From: Sphingopyxis sp. Root154
Lineage (GTDB): Bacteria > Pseudomonadota > Alphaproteobacteria > Sphingomonadales > Sphingomonadaceae
Direction of reading: 5' to 3'
Length of the DNA: 64,000 nt
NCBI RefSeq assembly: GCF_001427105.1
Contig: NZ_LMGI01000002.1
Coordinates: 655,974 to 719,973, forward strand
Shown here one piece after another: positions 7,804 to 16,303 of this stretch. Under the pieces are notes generated by a model. The model was given only the letters and a program-made list of their open reading frames with translations. It did not search any database and had not been told where the DNA came from. The first letter of the stretch is position 1; the number at the start of each line of letters is the position of its first letter. Position numbers and translations under genes: made by a program.

Positions 7804-8018
7804 CGTGGCTCTCCCAAGTTTGACTAAAGGGATAACGTCAGAGGTCCGATACGGTTGCCGGCAGCCCATGCGGGCTCGCCATTCCGGCCAGCTCGATTGC
7901 CTAATTCCGCGTCCCTGCTGGCGGCCGAGCATAACAGCGAATAGAGGCCGTCGAACCGGGCGCCGCGTAGCCTTCGATGCGGCACTGCGTTTGGCTGAGG
8001 CTATTCAAGGAAAAGCAT

Positions 8019-8729
8019 GTGAGCGAAGAAGTCGAATGGTGGGAATATGACGATGCTGCCGAGATGGCGGCCGCGGTCGCAGGCGATATCGGCTTCATTA
8101 TCGAAAGCGCGATCGAGGCGCGCGGCGCTGCGGTAATCGCGCTTGCCGGCGGAACGACACCGATCCCGATTTACGAGAAGCTTGCAGCCACGAAGCTGGA
8201 ATGGAAGCGCGTCACGATCGTTCCCGGGGATGAGCGCATCGTCCCGCTCGGCGATCCACTCAGCAACGTAACGGTGCTTGCGAAATATTTCCTACCGAAG
8301 GGTGCACGCGTCATTCCGATCGTTCCCAACGCGATCGCCGACTACAAGGCGGCCGGACGCTCAGCCGATGCCCTGATGCAGGATTTGCACTGGCCGCTCG
8401 ACCTTTGTCTTCTGGAAGTTGGGACTGACGGGCATGCAGCTTCGATTTTCGCGGGGCCAGATTTCGACGAAGCCGTGAACGGGCCAAAGGAGCGACGGGC
8501 TCTGGGCGTATTGCCCGACCCGATGCCGCGAGAAGCGCCAGTTCCGCGCGTCACACTCAGCCTGGCTGCGATCACCACGGCGCGCGCCCTCATGATCGCC
8601 GTAAAGGGCGACGACAAGCGCGCCGTGATCGAGACCGCTATCAAGCAAGGAAAAGCCTCGCCCTATCCGATCGGACGCGCACTCGCGGGGACGGAACTGC
8701 CCGTCGACATCCATTGGGCTCCTGGTTGA
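8019..8729 (+). CDS. pgl: 6-phosphogluconolactonase
   Basis: The 236-residue cytoplasmic enzyme (from GTG 8019, AAGGA 7 bases upstream) hydrolyses 6-phosphogluconolactone in the oxidative pentose-phosphate or Entner-Doudoroff route. Family motifs are clear: VIALAGGTTPIPIYEKL near residue 37, VPGDERIVPLGDPLSN near residue 68, and LCLLEVGTDGHAASIF near residue 130 with the catalytic-site Gly-Asp-Gly-His region. The frame is open 42 bases further upstream but without a ribosome site. It is not clustered here with zwf or edd, which is somewhat unusual. Confidence 0.92.
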   Translation: MSEEVEWWEYDDAAEMAAAVAGDIGFIIESAIEARGAAVIALAGGTTPIPIYEKLAATKLEWKRVTIVPGDERIVPLGDPLSNVTVLAKYFLPKGARVIPIVPNAIADYKAAGRSADALMQDLHWPLDLCLLEVGTDGHAASIFAGPDFDEAVNGPKERRALGVLPDPMPREAPVPRVTLSLAAITTARALMIAVKGDDKRAVIETAIKQGKASPYPIGRALAGTELPVDIHWAPG

Positions 8730-8808
8730 ACGACTGGCGAGCGGATGTGGATCCGGCTTGTACTGCGCTGCGCCACGTCGAAGTTTTTTTCTGACAATGC
8801 CTGGCTGC

Positions 8809-9246
8809 TCAGGAGGAAAGCAGCAGCTCGCCCTCATCCTCGCCGTCCCAATAATGCGCGCGCTTCCCGTTCACCTTGATTAGCACGATGCCCGGGGTTT
8901 CGATCCCATCCGGCCACCAGCGTTCGAGCCCCTTGGTCCAATGCTCCGCGAATGCCTGCTTGTCGCGGATCAGCTCTCCATGCCCCTCAATCGCTGCGAA
9001 GAAAGGCCGATGGCCGAGCAGTGCCGATTTTCCCTGATAGGCCAGATTGACCACCGGATTCGCGGCGATGTCGGCGACCATCTGCGCGCTTTCGTCGGTA
9101 AAGAACCACGCGTCCCCATCATAATCCACTTCGCGATTGTTGCTCATCGGGCGCGATCCGGTCGCGCCGCCTGGGGCAATTGTCGCAAGCATCGCAAAAT
9201 CGATGTCCTTCATTTTTTCGGAGAGTCGCTCGAGGGTCATTGTCAT
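8809..9246 (-). CDS. pyridoxamine 5'-phosphate oxidase family protein (general stress protein 26-like)
   Basis: The 145-residue protein has the split-barrel flavin-binding fold of the GSP26/PNPOx-like family: FAMLATIAPGGATGSRPMS near residues 17-36, AWFFTDESAQMVADI near residue 46 and NVNLAYQG-like PVVNLAYQGK near residue 64. These proteins bind FMN or FAD; the reaction is usually unknown. They are commonly stress induced. The ATG at 9246 is followed closely by another (MTMTLE), so the exact start may be either. Confidence 0.88.
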   Translation of the reverse strand: MTMTLERLSEKMKDIDFAMLATIAPGGATGSRPMSNNREVDYDGDAWFFTDESAQMVADIAANPVVNLAYQGKSALLGHRPFFAAIEGHGELIRDKQAFAEHWTKGLERWWPDGIETPGIVLIKVNGKRAHYWDGEDEGELLLSS

Positions 9247-9555
9247 CGGTCGGTTCCTTTGCCTGATGCTTTGTCAACGCTCAGATCGGCCAAAGGTCGC
9301 CCGTTCTCGCGAGCCAGGTAGCGATCACAGTGCCGCGGTCGAGAGAGCCGACCGCGAGCCGGCGGCGGCAGCCGCGCGCACCGTCAACCCCCGAACGCTG
9401 GCGGAGCGACGGTTCGCTGGCGCCAGCGGTCGGTCGATCGCGGTATTCGAACCGGCCGCGGGAGGTCGTCCGTAGCGACCGGCGGGCGCTGCCTAGCGAC
9501 TCGCAAAAGCTCGCCGTTCCCGAGCCGGGTGCAAACACCCGGCTCGGATTTAGCG
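9247..9555. other. intergenic region with a strong hairpin
   Basis: This is the divergent side of the PNPOx-like gene and the tail side of the DUF4142 gene. Apart from the hairpin at 9520-9547 it holds GC-rich sequence with several short inverted repeats and no supported gene. Confidence 0.4.
9520..9547 (-). terminator. hairpin downstream of the DUF4142 gene
   Basis: A 12-bp perfect stem (CCGAGCCGGGTG with CACCCGGCTCGG) and 4-base loop lie 8 bp past the stop of the DUF4142 gene. There is no U-run on the minus strand, so termination is likely by position and stability only. Confidence 0.5.
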
Positions 9556-10128
9556 TCAGCTTTTTGGCGTCAGCTTCGCGAGTTCGGCTCGATGTGCCTC
9601 GACGACGGGCACGATCTCGCCCGCCGCCTTTTTGAGGCTCTCGGTGTCGCCACTCGCGGCATAGCCCTGGTGCAAGGCAAGCGCCGCATCATGCGCCGTC
9701 TTCTGGTGCGCGATATAGACGGCATCGATGCCTGCCGCATCGGCGGCCTTGATCTCGTCGAGCATCTTCTGCTGATCGCCATCGAGCTTGGGCGGCGCGA
9801 CGGTCAGTTTGGCCTCGGTGGCTGCTGCCTTCACCTTCGCGGTCGACTGGCCATGATTGTCGATCATCATCTGCGCGAATTTCTTCACCTCGGCGTTGGT
9901 CGATTTGGCCAGCAATGCCTTGGACGACTCGATTTCCCAGAGATCGCCGGCGCCCGCCTTGGCGATATAGCCTGCCGCGTCGACCGGCGCGACGGCGACC
10001 GGCGGCGCGGCGTCGCTTTCGGGGACCGTCGCGTCGGCTACGGTCGGTGTTTCGGTCGGGGCCGTTTCATCGGGTCCGCCGCACGCGGCGAGAATGAGAG
10101 CGAGGGATAAAATATATGGGCGTTTCAT
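9556..10128 (-). CDS. DUF4142 family exported protein (ferritin-like fold)
   Basis: The 190-residue product starts at ATG 10128 after GGAGG. It has a lipoprotein-like signal (LALILAACGG), a Pro/Thr/Ala linker, then a DUF4142 helical domain: AAGYIAKAGAGDLWEIESS near residue 55, VKKFAQMMIDNHGQST near residue 86 with the typical MIxDH-like motif, and DAVYIAHQKTAHDAAL near residue 140. DUF4142 proteins are periplasmic and often stress-associated; the biochemical role is not known. A GGAAC-N17-GTTG element is at 10169-10194. Confidence 0.88.
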   Translation of the reverse strand: MKRPYILSLALILAACGGPDETAPTETPTVADATVPESDAAPPVAVAPVDAAGYIAKAGAGDLWEIESSKALLAKSTNAEVKKFAQMMIDNHGQSTAKVKAAATEAKLTVAPPKLDGDQQKMLDEIKAADAAGIDAVYIAHQKTAHDAALALHQGYAASGDTESLKKAAGEIVPVVEAHRAELAKLTPKS

Positions 10129-10168
10129 GCGAACCTCCATCCCGAAATGTCGTCCCCCCGCCATCCAG

Positions 10169-10194
10169 CAACACCGCCTGCCGCCCGAAGTTCC
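10169..10194 (-). promoter_or_regulatory. possible EcfG-like promoter of the DUF4142 gene
   Basis: On the minus strand GGAAC (10194-10190), 17 bases, GTTG (10172-10169). The -35 is exact; the -10 keeps GTT only. The start codon is about 40 bases further on. Confidence 0.3.
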
Positions 10195-10355
10195 GCCGAC
10201 CCGCCCTCGCCTCTTTTCGGCCTTTTCCTTGGCGCCGGATGCCGATCCGACCCCGATGCCGCCGCGCGCCCGCGCATCGAAAAGCGCGAGGACCGCCGTT
10301 GTTCGACCAGGGGAGACCCTGTAGACGGAGGGGGGCTAGCGAGGAGACGGATCGG

Positions 10356-10793
10356 ATGGCGGTCAAGCGGATGGACAATATGGGTATCGTGGTCGAAGAT
10401 TTCGATGCGACGGTCGATTTCTTTGTCGAGCTCGGCCTCGAACTGGAAGGGCGCGCGACGATCGAAGGCGAATGGGCGGGCCGTGTCACCGGTCTCGGCG
10501 ACCAACATGTCGAGGTCGCCATGATGCGCACGCCCGACGGCAACAGCCGGCTCGAGCTTTCGCGTTTCGTCCGTCCGCCAGTCGTCGCCGATCACCGAAA
10601 CGCGCCTGTCAACGCGCTCGGCTATCTCCGTGCCATGTTCGCGGTCGACGACATCGACGGCACACTCGAGCGCCTCCGCGCGCATGGTGCCGAGCTCGTC
10701 GGCGAAGTCGTCGATTATCAGGACGTGTATCGGCTCTGTTACATCCGCGGACCCGAGGGCCTTCTCATCGGACTGGCCCAGGAGCTTGGCTGA
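10356..10793 (+). CDS. VOC/glyoxalase-bleomycin resistance superfamily protein
   Basis: The 145-residue protein has two beta-alpha-beta-beta-beta modules of the vicinal-oxygen-chelate fold: MDNMGIVVEDFDATVDFF near the start and RAMFAVDDIDGTLERLRAHG near residue 90, ending in YIRGPEGLLIGLAQEL, the usual last strand. Candidate metal ligands include a C-terminal Glu (GPEG); the N-terminal position of the usual His is an Asn (MDN), so metal binding may be atypical. GAGGAG precedes ATG 10356. The substrate is unknown. Confidence 0.85.
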   Translation: MAVKRMDNMGIVVEDFDATVDFFVELGLELEGRATIEGEWAGRVTGLGDQHVEVAMMRTPDGNSRLELSRFVRPPVVADHRNAPVNALGYLRAMFAVDDIDGTLERLRAHGAELVGEVVDYQDVYRLCYIRGPEGLLIGLAQELG

Positions 10794-10888
10794 CCCCTCC
10801 CTCGCTGCGGCTGTTCGTCGTGCGGCTGCCTGAGATGCGGGCCGAAGATTTCCTGCCGGCCGCCCTCGCCGCGCGGGCACGTGCGCGC

Positions 10889-10913
10889 GGAACTTCGCGC
10901 ACCGAAAGCGGTT
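10889..10913 (+). promoter_or_regulatory. EcfG-like promoter of the small basic protein gene
   Basis: GGAAC (10889-10893), 16-base spacer, GGTT (10910-10913), one mismatch from the consensus -10. It is 37 bases upstream of the ATG at 10950. Confidence 0.45.
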
Positions 10914-10949
10914 TCTCGAATAGACGAGGGGGATGCGAAGGAGAGCGTC

Positions 10950-11246
10950 ATGCCCCGAGGAGACAAGTCGAGTTACACCGACAAGCAGAAGCGCAAGGCC
11001 GAACATATCGAGGAAGGATATGAGGATCGCGGCGTGAGCAAGGATGTGGCCGAGCGCCGCGCCTGGGCAACGGTGAACAAGGAATCGGGCGGCGGCAACA
11101 AGTCGGGATCGGGCCGCGGCAAGCCGGACAATCACGCCTCGGCGCGCAAGGGCGGCCGCAAAAGCGGAGCGGATCAGAGCCACGCATCGCGGTCAGCTGC
11201 GGCGAAGAAGGGTTGGGAAACCCGGCGCCGTCAGGCGAAGGGATAA
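10950..11246 (+). CDS. small basic stress-type protein, conserved hypothetical
   Basis: The 98-residue protein begins DKSSYTDKQKRKAEHIEEGY, a conserved opening of small proteins sometimes labelled plasmid-stabilisation or ChaB-like, with the later EDRGVSKDVAERRAWATVNK segment. The C-terminal half is Gly/Ser/Lys/Arg-rich and ends in SAAAKKGWETRRRQAKG, which suggests nucleic-acid binding or disorder. The ATG at 10950 follows AAGGAGAG. The GGAAC element just upstream suggests stress control. True function unknown. Confidence 0.8.
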   Translation: MPRGDKSSYTDKQKRKAEHIEEGYEDRGVSKDVAERRAWATVNKESGGGNKSGSGRGKPDNHASARKGGRKSGADQSHASRSAAAKKGWETRRRQAKG

Positions 11247-11382
11247 CGAGATCCGCGCGCCCAAGATGCCGCCATGCCAGATATGACGAAACGCCGGGCG
11301 TCGATGGTTAGAGACCAAGCGCCGCGCGCGGTGTGCGCGATAGATTTCCCTTCGGACTTTAGAGTCCCGTCATATTGCGGCC

Positions 11383-11417
11383 AAGGCCGCGGCGGGGCGA
11401 GGTCCCGCCGCGGCCTT
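11383..11417. terminator. strong hairpin downstream of the BON gene
   Basis: A 14-bp perfect stem (AAGGCCGCGGCGGG with its complement) and 7-base loop lie 9 bp past the stop of the BON-domain gene at 11426. There is no U-run on either side. It may act as a transcript-end stabiliser between the convergent genes at 11246 and 11426. Confidence 0.5.
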
Positions 11418-11425
11418 GCAGATAG

Positions 11426-12265
11426 TCAGTCGATCTTCGGACTGACAACGCCCGAGGTGTAGCGCAGGTTGTTCTGGACATGCTTGACGCCCGAGACCGC
11501 ATCGGCGCAATCCTCGGCGCGCCGCTTGGTCCGCCGGTCGTCAACCGTACCGGCGAGGGTGACCTCGCCATCGGTGACGCTGACTTCGATTTCCGAGGCG
11601 TCGACCCACACGTCCTCGGTCAGCCGATCGTTCACATCCTCGCGAATGCGATCGTCCGAACGCGCGTAATTTTTGGGGCCGCGACCTCGGTGGTCGAGCT
11701 CGCGGCGATGGCGCGCGTCGCGATCACCGAACCACGACAGGACTTCGTCGCCGGCACGGTCGATAAAGCCGCGATGATCGCTGTCATCATCCGCTCGCCC
11801 GGCGGGCCCGGCGCGCCCATAGTCGCCATAAGGGGAATAGCCGATCGGCGGAAACCCGAATTCGCTCGGCCAGAACCGCATGCCGCGATCTTCGGCGTAG
11901 CGCTCGTCTTGCGCACCGCGATAGTCACGAAAGCCACGATCGGCGTGATAATTGCCACGCGGCTCGCGATAACCGGAATAAGCCGGGGCCTGGCTATCGT
12001 CACGGCGGGGAACGCGGCCATAATTGCCCGCCGTCGCCGCGGTTCGCCCATCGTCGCGCGAATAGCTTCTTTGCGAATAGCGATCGCCATAGCGCTCGTC
12101 GCGTCCGCGATTGCCGTAGCGCGATCGTTCGCCGTCTTCGGCCGCGACATAGGTTCGCGCCGCCTCTTCGGCGCGCGCGCTATCCCAGCGGCCCCTGGGT
12201 TGGTCGTCGGGGGCCCGGTTGTCCGAATAGTCCCACAGCGGGGTGCGGTCGTCATATCTGTCCAT
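11426..12265 (-). CDS. BON domain protein with long Arg/Tyr/Asp-rich N-terminal region
   Basis: The 279-residue protein starts at ATG 12265 after AAGGAG. Residues 1-185 are low in complexity and rich in Arg, Tyr, Asp and Gly. The SWFGDRDARHRRE motif near residue 190 and a BON domain at about 215-275 (VWVDASEIEVSVTDGEVTLA, then HVQNNL) follow. BON domains bind phospholipid or cell-envelope material. There is no signal peptide, which is typical of the SWFGD-BON stress family. An EcfG-like promoter lies 70 bases upstream. Confidence 0.85.
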   Translation of the reverse strand: MDRYDDRTPLWDYSDNRAPDDQPRGRWDSARAEEAARTYVAAEDGERSRYGNRGRDERYGDRYSQRSYSRDDGRTAATAGNYGRVPRRDDSQAPAYSGYREPRGNYHADRGFRDYRGAQDERYAEDRGMRFWPSEFGFPPIGYSPYGDYGRAGPAGRADDDSDHRGFIDRAGDEVLSWFGDRDARHRRELDHRGRGPKNYARSDDRIREDVNDRLTEDVWVDASEIEVSVTDGEVTLAGTVDDRRTKRRAEDCADAVSGVKHVQNNLRYTSGVVSPKID

Positions 12266-12338
12266 GATCCTGCTCCTTTGCATCGTGTGAGCGGCGGGCA
12301 GTCGCCGGAGTGTGCGACGACCCCCAGCCTGTTCAAGT

Positions 12339-12363
12339 GACGAATGACCTCGTGCCCGGTTCC
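12339..12363 (-). promoter_or_regulatory. EcfG-like promoter of the BON gene
   Basis: Minus strand: GGAAC (12363-12359), 16 bases, CGTC (12342-12339). It has the same -10 variant as the site at 1-25, about 75 bases from the BON start codon. Confidence 0.5.
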
Positions 12364-12531
12364 CTCCGGCCATCGCGGCTCGTCGCACTTTTGCACGGGC
12401 CGGCGGCCTCGACCGGCATCCTCCCTTCCCTCGCGGGTTCTTCGCGTCGATCCGATCGCCATGCCGCGGCTCGCCTGGCGAGCGACGGCGCGTGAAGCGG
12501 GACCGAGGCAACTCGCTTCACCGCGCGCCAA

Positions 12532-12556
12532 GGAACTGCGGCGCGCGCGGCACGTT
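12532..12556 (+). promoter_or_regulatory. EcfG promoter of the DUF1206 gene
   Basis: GGAAC (12532-12536), 16-base spacer, CGTT (12553-12556): an exact consensus match, with the ATG 28 bases after the -10. Confidence 0.65.
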
Positions 12557-12583
12557 CGCCCTGTTGGCAATCAGGGAGCAGGC

Positions 12584-13381
12584 ATGATGAACAGACTTCG
12601 GCGGCTCGAAACATTCGCGCGGGCCGGGTGGCTGGCAAGAGGGATCGTCTATTGCCTGCTCGCCTATATCGCGCTGACCAGCGCGGGGGCAGACGACGCG
12701 AGCCCGCAGGGTGTGTTCCGCTCGGTTCGCGACATGCCCGGCGGACCCTTGCTGCTGATGCTGCTCGCCATCGGCCTCGCGCTCTACGGGGCCTACCGTT
12801 TCTATGGTGCCGCGCTCGACAGCGAAGGCAAGGGACAGGAGGCGAAAGGGATAGCGATCCGCATCGGCTATGCCGCGAGCGGTTTGGCGCATTTCATCCT
12901 CGCTTGGGCGGCGCTGCGGCTGGCCACCGGCAAATCGGGCGGCGGCGGCGAGCGCGAGCAGGAGGCTGCCGGCATGCTGCTCGACATGCCGCTCGGCGAA
13001 ACATTGCTGGGCGTTATCGGGCTCGGTTTCCTTGCGGGCGCTGCGCAGCAGGCGGTCAAGGCATGGACCACTGAGTTCATGAAGGGCGTCGCACCCGAGG
13101 CGCCCGCCTGGGTCGTTCCGGTCGGTCGCGCCGGGCTAGCGGCACGCGCGATCGTCTTTGCGATCATCGGCTATTCCCTGGTCCGCGCGGGCTGGTTCGG
13201 GGCAGCCGGCGAGGTGAAGGGGCTCGGCGACGCCCTTTCCTCGCTCACCGAGAACAGCACGCTCTATATGCTCGTTGCCGCGGGGCTGTTCCTGTTCGGG
13301 ATCCACAGCCTCGTCGAGGCCCGCTGGCGCCGCATCCGCGATGAGGATGTCGTCGCCCGGCTCAGAGCCGCGGCGCGCTAA
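12584..13381 (+). CDS. DUF1206 membrane protein
   Basis: The 265-residue protein has six hydrophobic segments in three pairs, with the repeated DUF1206 motif (FARAGWLARGIVYCLLAYIA; AIRIGYAASGLAHFILAWAA; VGRAGLAARAIVFAIIGYSL). The three-fold repeat of an R-x-G-x-x-A segment is the family signature. Function is unknown; the family is often in stress regulons of sphingomonads. The start is ATG 12584 or 12587 (GGGAG upstream). An exact EcfG-type promoter precedes it. Confidence 0.9.
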   Translation: MMNRLRRLETFARAGWLARGIVYCLLAYIALTSAGADDASPQGVFRSVRDMPGGPLLLMLLAIGLALYGAYRFYGAALDSEGKGQEAKGIAIRIGYAASGLAHFILAWAALRLATGKSGGGGEREQEAAGMLLDMPLGETLLGVIGLGFLAGAAQQAVKAWTTEFMKGVAPEAPAWVVPVGRAGLAARAIVFAIIGYSLVRAGWFGAAGEVKGLGDALSSLTENSTLYMLVAAGLFLFGIHSLVEARWRRIRDEDVVARLRAAAR

Positions 13382-13489
13382 GGATCGCGCTGCACCGGAA
13401 TTCGGCGAGGCAACACTGCCATCGCAGCCTGCAAATCTTTGGGCGCCCATTCGAAAGCGTGTCTTTTGGCGCTGCCGTACAATTATCGG

Positions 13490-13604
13490 CCGACGCGCGA
13501 GGCTATCCGCGCCCTGCGACCCAGGAGAGCTCTTTCCTTTCAGGAAACCAGAGATCTTCATCTGGCGCCCGCCCGGTTCCGATCGGCGGGCGCCGTTTTT
13601 TTCG
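13490..13604 (+). ncRNA. candidate small RNA with intrinsic terminator
   Basis: TACAAT at 13478-13483 could be a -10 box. Downstream come a TTTCC/GGAAA hairpin, a CCAGA/TCTGG hairpin, and a 10-bp GGCGCCCGCC/GGCGGGCGCC stem followed by seven Ts (13598-13604). The terminator alone is convincing. It is 185 bp past the DUF1206 stop, too far for a usual operon end, which suggests an independent short transcript. No -35 box is clear and no family was recognised. Confidence 0.35.
13566..13604 (+). terminator. intrinsic terminator
   Basis: Ten-base perfect stem (13566-13575 with 13587-13596), 11-base loop, then a G and seven Ts. It ends either the DUF1206 transcript or the candidate small RNA. Confidence 0.85.
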
Positions 13605-13705
13605 GGACGCCGATCTGATGCGAAAGAACGCGCAACGCGACGCGGTTGGCGCTCGCCGAGCCTCGATACGGAAAAGGGATAGCCGATCCCGGCTGAGGCC
13701 GGGAC

Positions 13706-14056
13706 TCAGTCACGCGCCTCCTGCCAGTGCGGATAGGTGACATAGGCGGTGACGGCCCCCTCGGCGTGAGAGCGGATGATGACCGTCTCGCCTTTCGGCA
13801 TATAGACGATTTCGCCGGGACCCGCAGTGATCGAACCCGCGCGGCTCTCAACCGAGACCTTCCCTTCGAGGATCAGCATCACATCGTCGACAGCGAGCGT
13901 TTCCTCCAGGCTCTGGTCTGGCCCGTACCGGCCATAGCCGATCGTGATCGGACCGCCGCCGCGCTGATCGATCACATTGCCGGCGAACACATCGCCGTTT
14001 TGCCCGGGCGAACGCTCGAATGCCGCGTCGGCGATGGCAAATTTTCGAACAATCAT
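13706..14056 (-). CDS. cupin domain protein
   Basis: The 116-residue protein (ATG 14056, GGAG 8 bases upstream) is a single small beta-barrel of the cupin fold: GPITIGYGRYGPDQSLEETL near residue 37, VDDVMLILEGKVSVES near 58, GPGEIVYMPKGETVIIRS near 82, ending AVTAYVTYPHW. The pattern resembles EutQ-like cupins. The usual two-His metal set is not obvious, so it may not bind a metal in the classical way. Substrate unknown. It lies alone between the candidate small RNA and the GFA gene. Confidence 0.8.
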   Translation of the reverse strand: MIVRKFAIADAAFERSPGQNGDVFAGNVIDQRGGGPITIGYGRYGPDQSLEETLAVDDVMLILEGKVSVESRAGSITAGPGEIVYMPKGETVIIRSHAEGAVTAYVTYPHWQEARD

Positions 14057-14316
14057 GGCAAATCTCCATCGGCGCCAACGCCTTGCATGGCACCTTGTGC
14101 GACGCACGGTGCAGTCGAATGGTTCGCTCGATCCTTTCTGGCCGATCCTTTTTCGCCGCAGACGCGGTCAAAGTGTCACATCCGCCGGACGACTGCTCGT
14201 CCTTGCCGTCGCCATCGGGGTTCGGGCACTGATCGATCGCGATGCCGTCACGACTCGCGCTCGTAAGGAACGAACATCGCGCGGTCACAGCAATTGCGCG
14301 ACAGCGGACATTTGGT

Positions 14317-14799
14317 TCAGTTCGCTTCGGTCTGCCCTTCCTCTAATCCGCGGGTCTTGGGTCGCAGCGCCTTGTGGCGCGGCAGGAACGCCATCATCGG
14401 CATCCAGCTCGGCGCTTCGGCGGCATAGAGATGAAAACTCGGCGCCACCTCTTCGGGATCGTCGAGCGTGCCGGCGGCGATATCGATCTCGTCCGGCTGA
14501 TGGAGGACATGGATCGTGAGCGGCGAGCCGCATTGACGGCAATAGGTCCGTGCACCGAAATCGGTCGAAGCAAAGCTGCCGACATGCTCCTCGCCCCGGA
14601 TGACGCGATACCGGTCGAACTGCACCGTGGTGAACACCATCCCGCCCGACCCCGATACATGCTGACAGACGCGGCAATGGCACCAGCCCGTGTCATAGGG
14701 CGGCTCGTCCAGCCGATAGCGCACCGTGCCACATGCGCACCCACCTTCAAGGGGTGCATATTCATTCCGAGCCTGCTTTCTGTCCGTCCCTGCCGTCAT
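14317..14799 (-). CDS. GFA family protein (glutathione-dependent formaldehyde-activating-like)
   Basis: The 160-residue protein has the zinc-binding GFA/CENP-V fold: GGCACGTVRY near residue 20, WCHCRVCQ near 38 and YCRQCGSPL near 88 supply the Cys clusters for two zinc ions. Members include Gfa and S-(hydroxymethyl)glutathione-related enzymes, but most have unknown substrates. ATG 14799 has only a weak ribosome site, and the frame is open upstream. A second, divergent GFA protein is at 26027-26515. Confidence 0.87.
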   Translation of the reverse strand: MTAGTDRKQARNEYAPLEGGCACGTVRYRLDEPPYDTGWCHCRVCQHVSGSGGMVFTTVQFDRYRVIRGEEHVGSFASTDFGARTYCRQCGSPLTIHVLHQPDEIDIAAGTLDDPEEVAPSFHLYAAEAPSWMPMMAFLPRHKALRPKTRGLEEGQTEAN

Positions 14800-15010
14800 G
14801 CCATTCTGCCCTTGCCTTGGGTGCAAAACCTCCACCTCGCGACAGTCATTGGGCCGACGCGACCGTGAATTCAGAAATTCACCGGACACCGCATCGTTCC
14901 CCTCGATTCTGAAGCGCGTGCATAGGGTTCGGCTCGATCGTCCCGCCAGGCCGGGTCTGAACTGCGCAGCCAGCATTGAACGCTTTGTGGGTTAGAGCGT
15001 TGATGTTGCG

Positions 15011-15283
15011 ATGAGCCTGTTCGATACATTTCTTGCGCAAACGCAGCTGGAATTGATCTTTGCCCGCCGGCTCATGGCCGACATCGAGAGTGGCGCGCTG
15101 GCGCCGACATGGGGCATGACCCGCGAGCAAGCGATTGCATTTCTCGCGGACGGCGTCGCCGAGCGGGCCGAGATGATCGAGCGGCTCGCGCCCTTGTCTT
15201 CCCCTGCCCCAAAGACCGGCGGGACGGACGCCCGAAGCACAGAAGCGGAAACGCCGAAACGCCGTACGAAGTTCAGAAAATAG
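15011..15283 (+). CDS. small hypothetical protein
   Basis: The 90-residue product starts MSLFDTFLAQTQLELIFARR and is helical and amphipathic for its first 60 residues, then Pro/Thr/Lys-rich. No domain is recognised. The ribosome site is weak. Open frames on the opposite strand cover the same stretch, but their composition is Arg/Ala-skewed and less protein-like. I favour this frame for its balanced composition; confidence is moderate. Confidence 0.45.
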   Translation: MSLFDTFLAQTQLELIFARRLMADIESGALAPTWGMTREQAIAFLADGVAERAEMIERLAPLSSPAPKTGGTDARSTEAETPKRRTKFRK

Positions 15284-15495
15284 CCTGACCGCGGGATCGC
15301 GCTCGCCCCCGCAGCCTTGATCGCGGTTTCCGCGGCGTTTCCACTCGCAAGCGGTCCTTGCACGGCCAAGCCGGTGCTGACCCGTTTGTCGGCCGAGATG
15401 AAGAGCGCGCGCCTCTAATGCCGAGGCCGCCGCCCGATCGTCGACCGCGCGTGTGCGCCCGCGCGCCATTGCTGCGGGATCATGATCTCTTGTAG

Positions 15496-15762
15496 ATGTG
15501 CGCGATGTCGGAAGATTATGCTCATGGCCAGCGGGACGGTCTGCGACTTGCCCTCGCGGTGCTCGCGGCGGAAGAAGCCAAATGGTCGGCGTTGCTCGGC
15601 GAAAGCCGGTCGTGGCGAACCAACCAGATTCGCGAAGTACGTCACAAGACGCTGCAAGTGGCGCAGAAACGCGTACAAACCGCTCTCAACCGCCTGACAC
15701 CGAAGGGCAGCGGCGTGATGGACCCCGAACTGGCTTCCGCGCTCGCAAAAGCCGGCTTGTAG
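15496..15762 (+). CDS. small hypothetical helical protein
   Basis: The 88-residue product (or 85 from the second ATG at 15505) is predicted almost wholly helical: MSEDYAHGQRDGLRLALAVL, then EVRHKTLQVAQKRVQTALNR. No family is recognised. It precedes the DksA-like gene by 86 bp on the same strand. There is no strong ribosome site, so the start is unsure. Confidence 0.5.
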   Translation: MCAMSEDYAHGQRDGLRLALAVLAAEEAKWSALLGESRSWRTNQIREVRHKTLQVAQKRVQTALNRLTPKGSGVMDPELASALAKAGL

Positions 15763-15848
15763 GCGGTTGTCCTGACCGGCCGCCGCGCCCTGTCCCATAT
15801 GCGGGAGCTTATGCCCCGGTCGGGCGTTTTGCTGGCTGGAGACAGGAT

Positions 15849-16112
15849 ATGGCCAACGGCTGGGCCCGCGACGGCGCGGTGCAGGATCAAATCGACGATA
15901 CGGTGTCGGACGCGGTCAAGAGTGCCCGCGCGCGCTTGCCTGCCGGCGACGGGGCAGAATATTGTGACGATTGCGGCGAGGATATCCCGAAGGGCCGACG
16001 AAAGGCGCTTCCGGGCATTCGAACCTGTGTTGGCTGCAAGTCCAAGCGAGATGCTGCGATACGGCCCGCGGGGTTCAACCGCCGCGGAAGCAAGGACAGC
16101 CAGCTCCGCTAA
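15849..16112 (+). CDS. DksA/TraR family C4-type zinc finger protein
   Basis: The 87-residue protein has the short TraR/YbiI-type layout: an N-terminal helix with an acidic tip (WARDGAVQDQIDDTVSDAV) and a four-Cys zinc finger (YCDDCGEDIPKGRRKALPGI then CVGCKSKRD). Such proteins insert into the secondary channel of RNA polymerase or act as small regulators. GGAG precedes ATG 15849. The terminal Arg/Gly-rich tail is short. Confidence 0.87.
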   Translation: MANGWARDGAVQDQIDDTVSDAVKSARARLPAGDGAEYCDDCGEDIPKGRRKALPGIRTCVGCKSKRDAAIRPAGFNRRGSKDSQLR

Positions 16113-16303
16113 CGACGGAGATCGCGGCGGCCGTTGCCTCCGGAGGCACGCGCGCCCTGATTTTCATCCCGCCCTCCCTATGCGCCAACTCACACAGGCG
16201 TCGGCAACCTGCCCTCAAGGTCGGACACTGCCCTTGCAACCATTTTTGACCAGCCGCATTTTCGGACCATTCGCTGAGTTTGACCATCGGAAGGGAGGAA
16301 AAG

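Larger units (their letters stand above)
13382..13705. other. 324-bp intergenic region with candidate small RNA
   Basis: There is no supported protein gene. The right half holds three hairpins in a row ending in a strong intrinsic terminator (see 13490-13604). The remaining 100 bp before the cupin stop show nothing recognisable. Confidence 0.4.

Noticed and set aside
7834..7858. EcfG-like site before the small lipoprotein gene
   Set aside because: The -10 is exact but the -35 reads GCAAC, so I mention it only as a near match.
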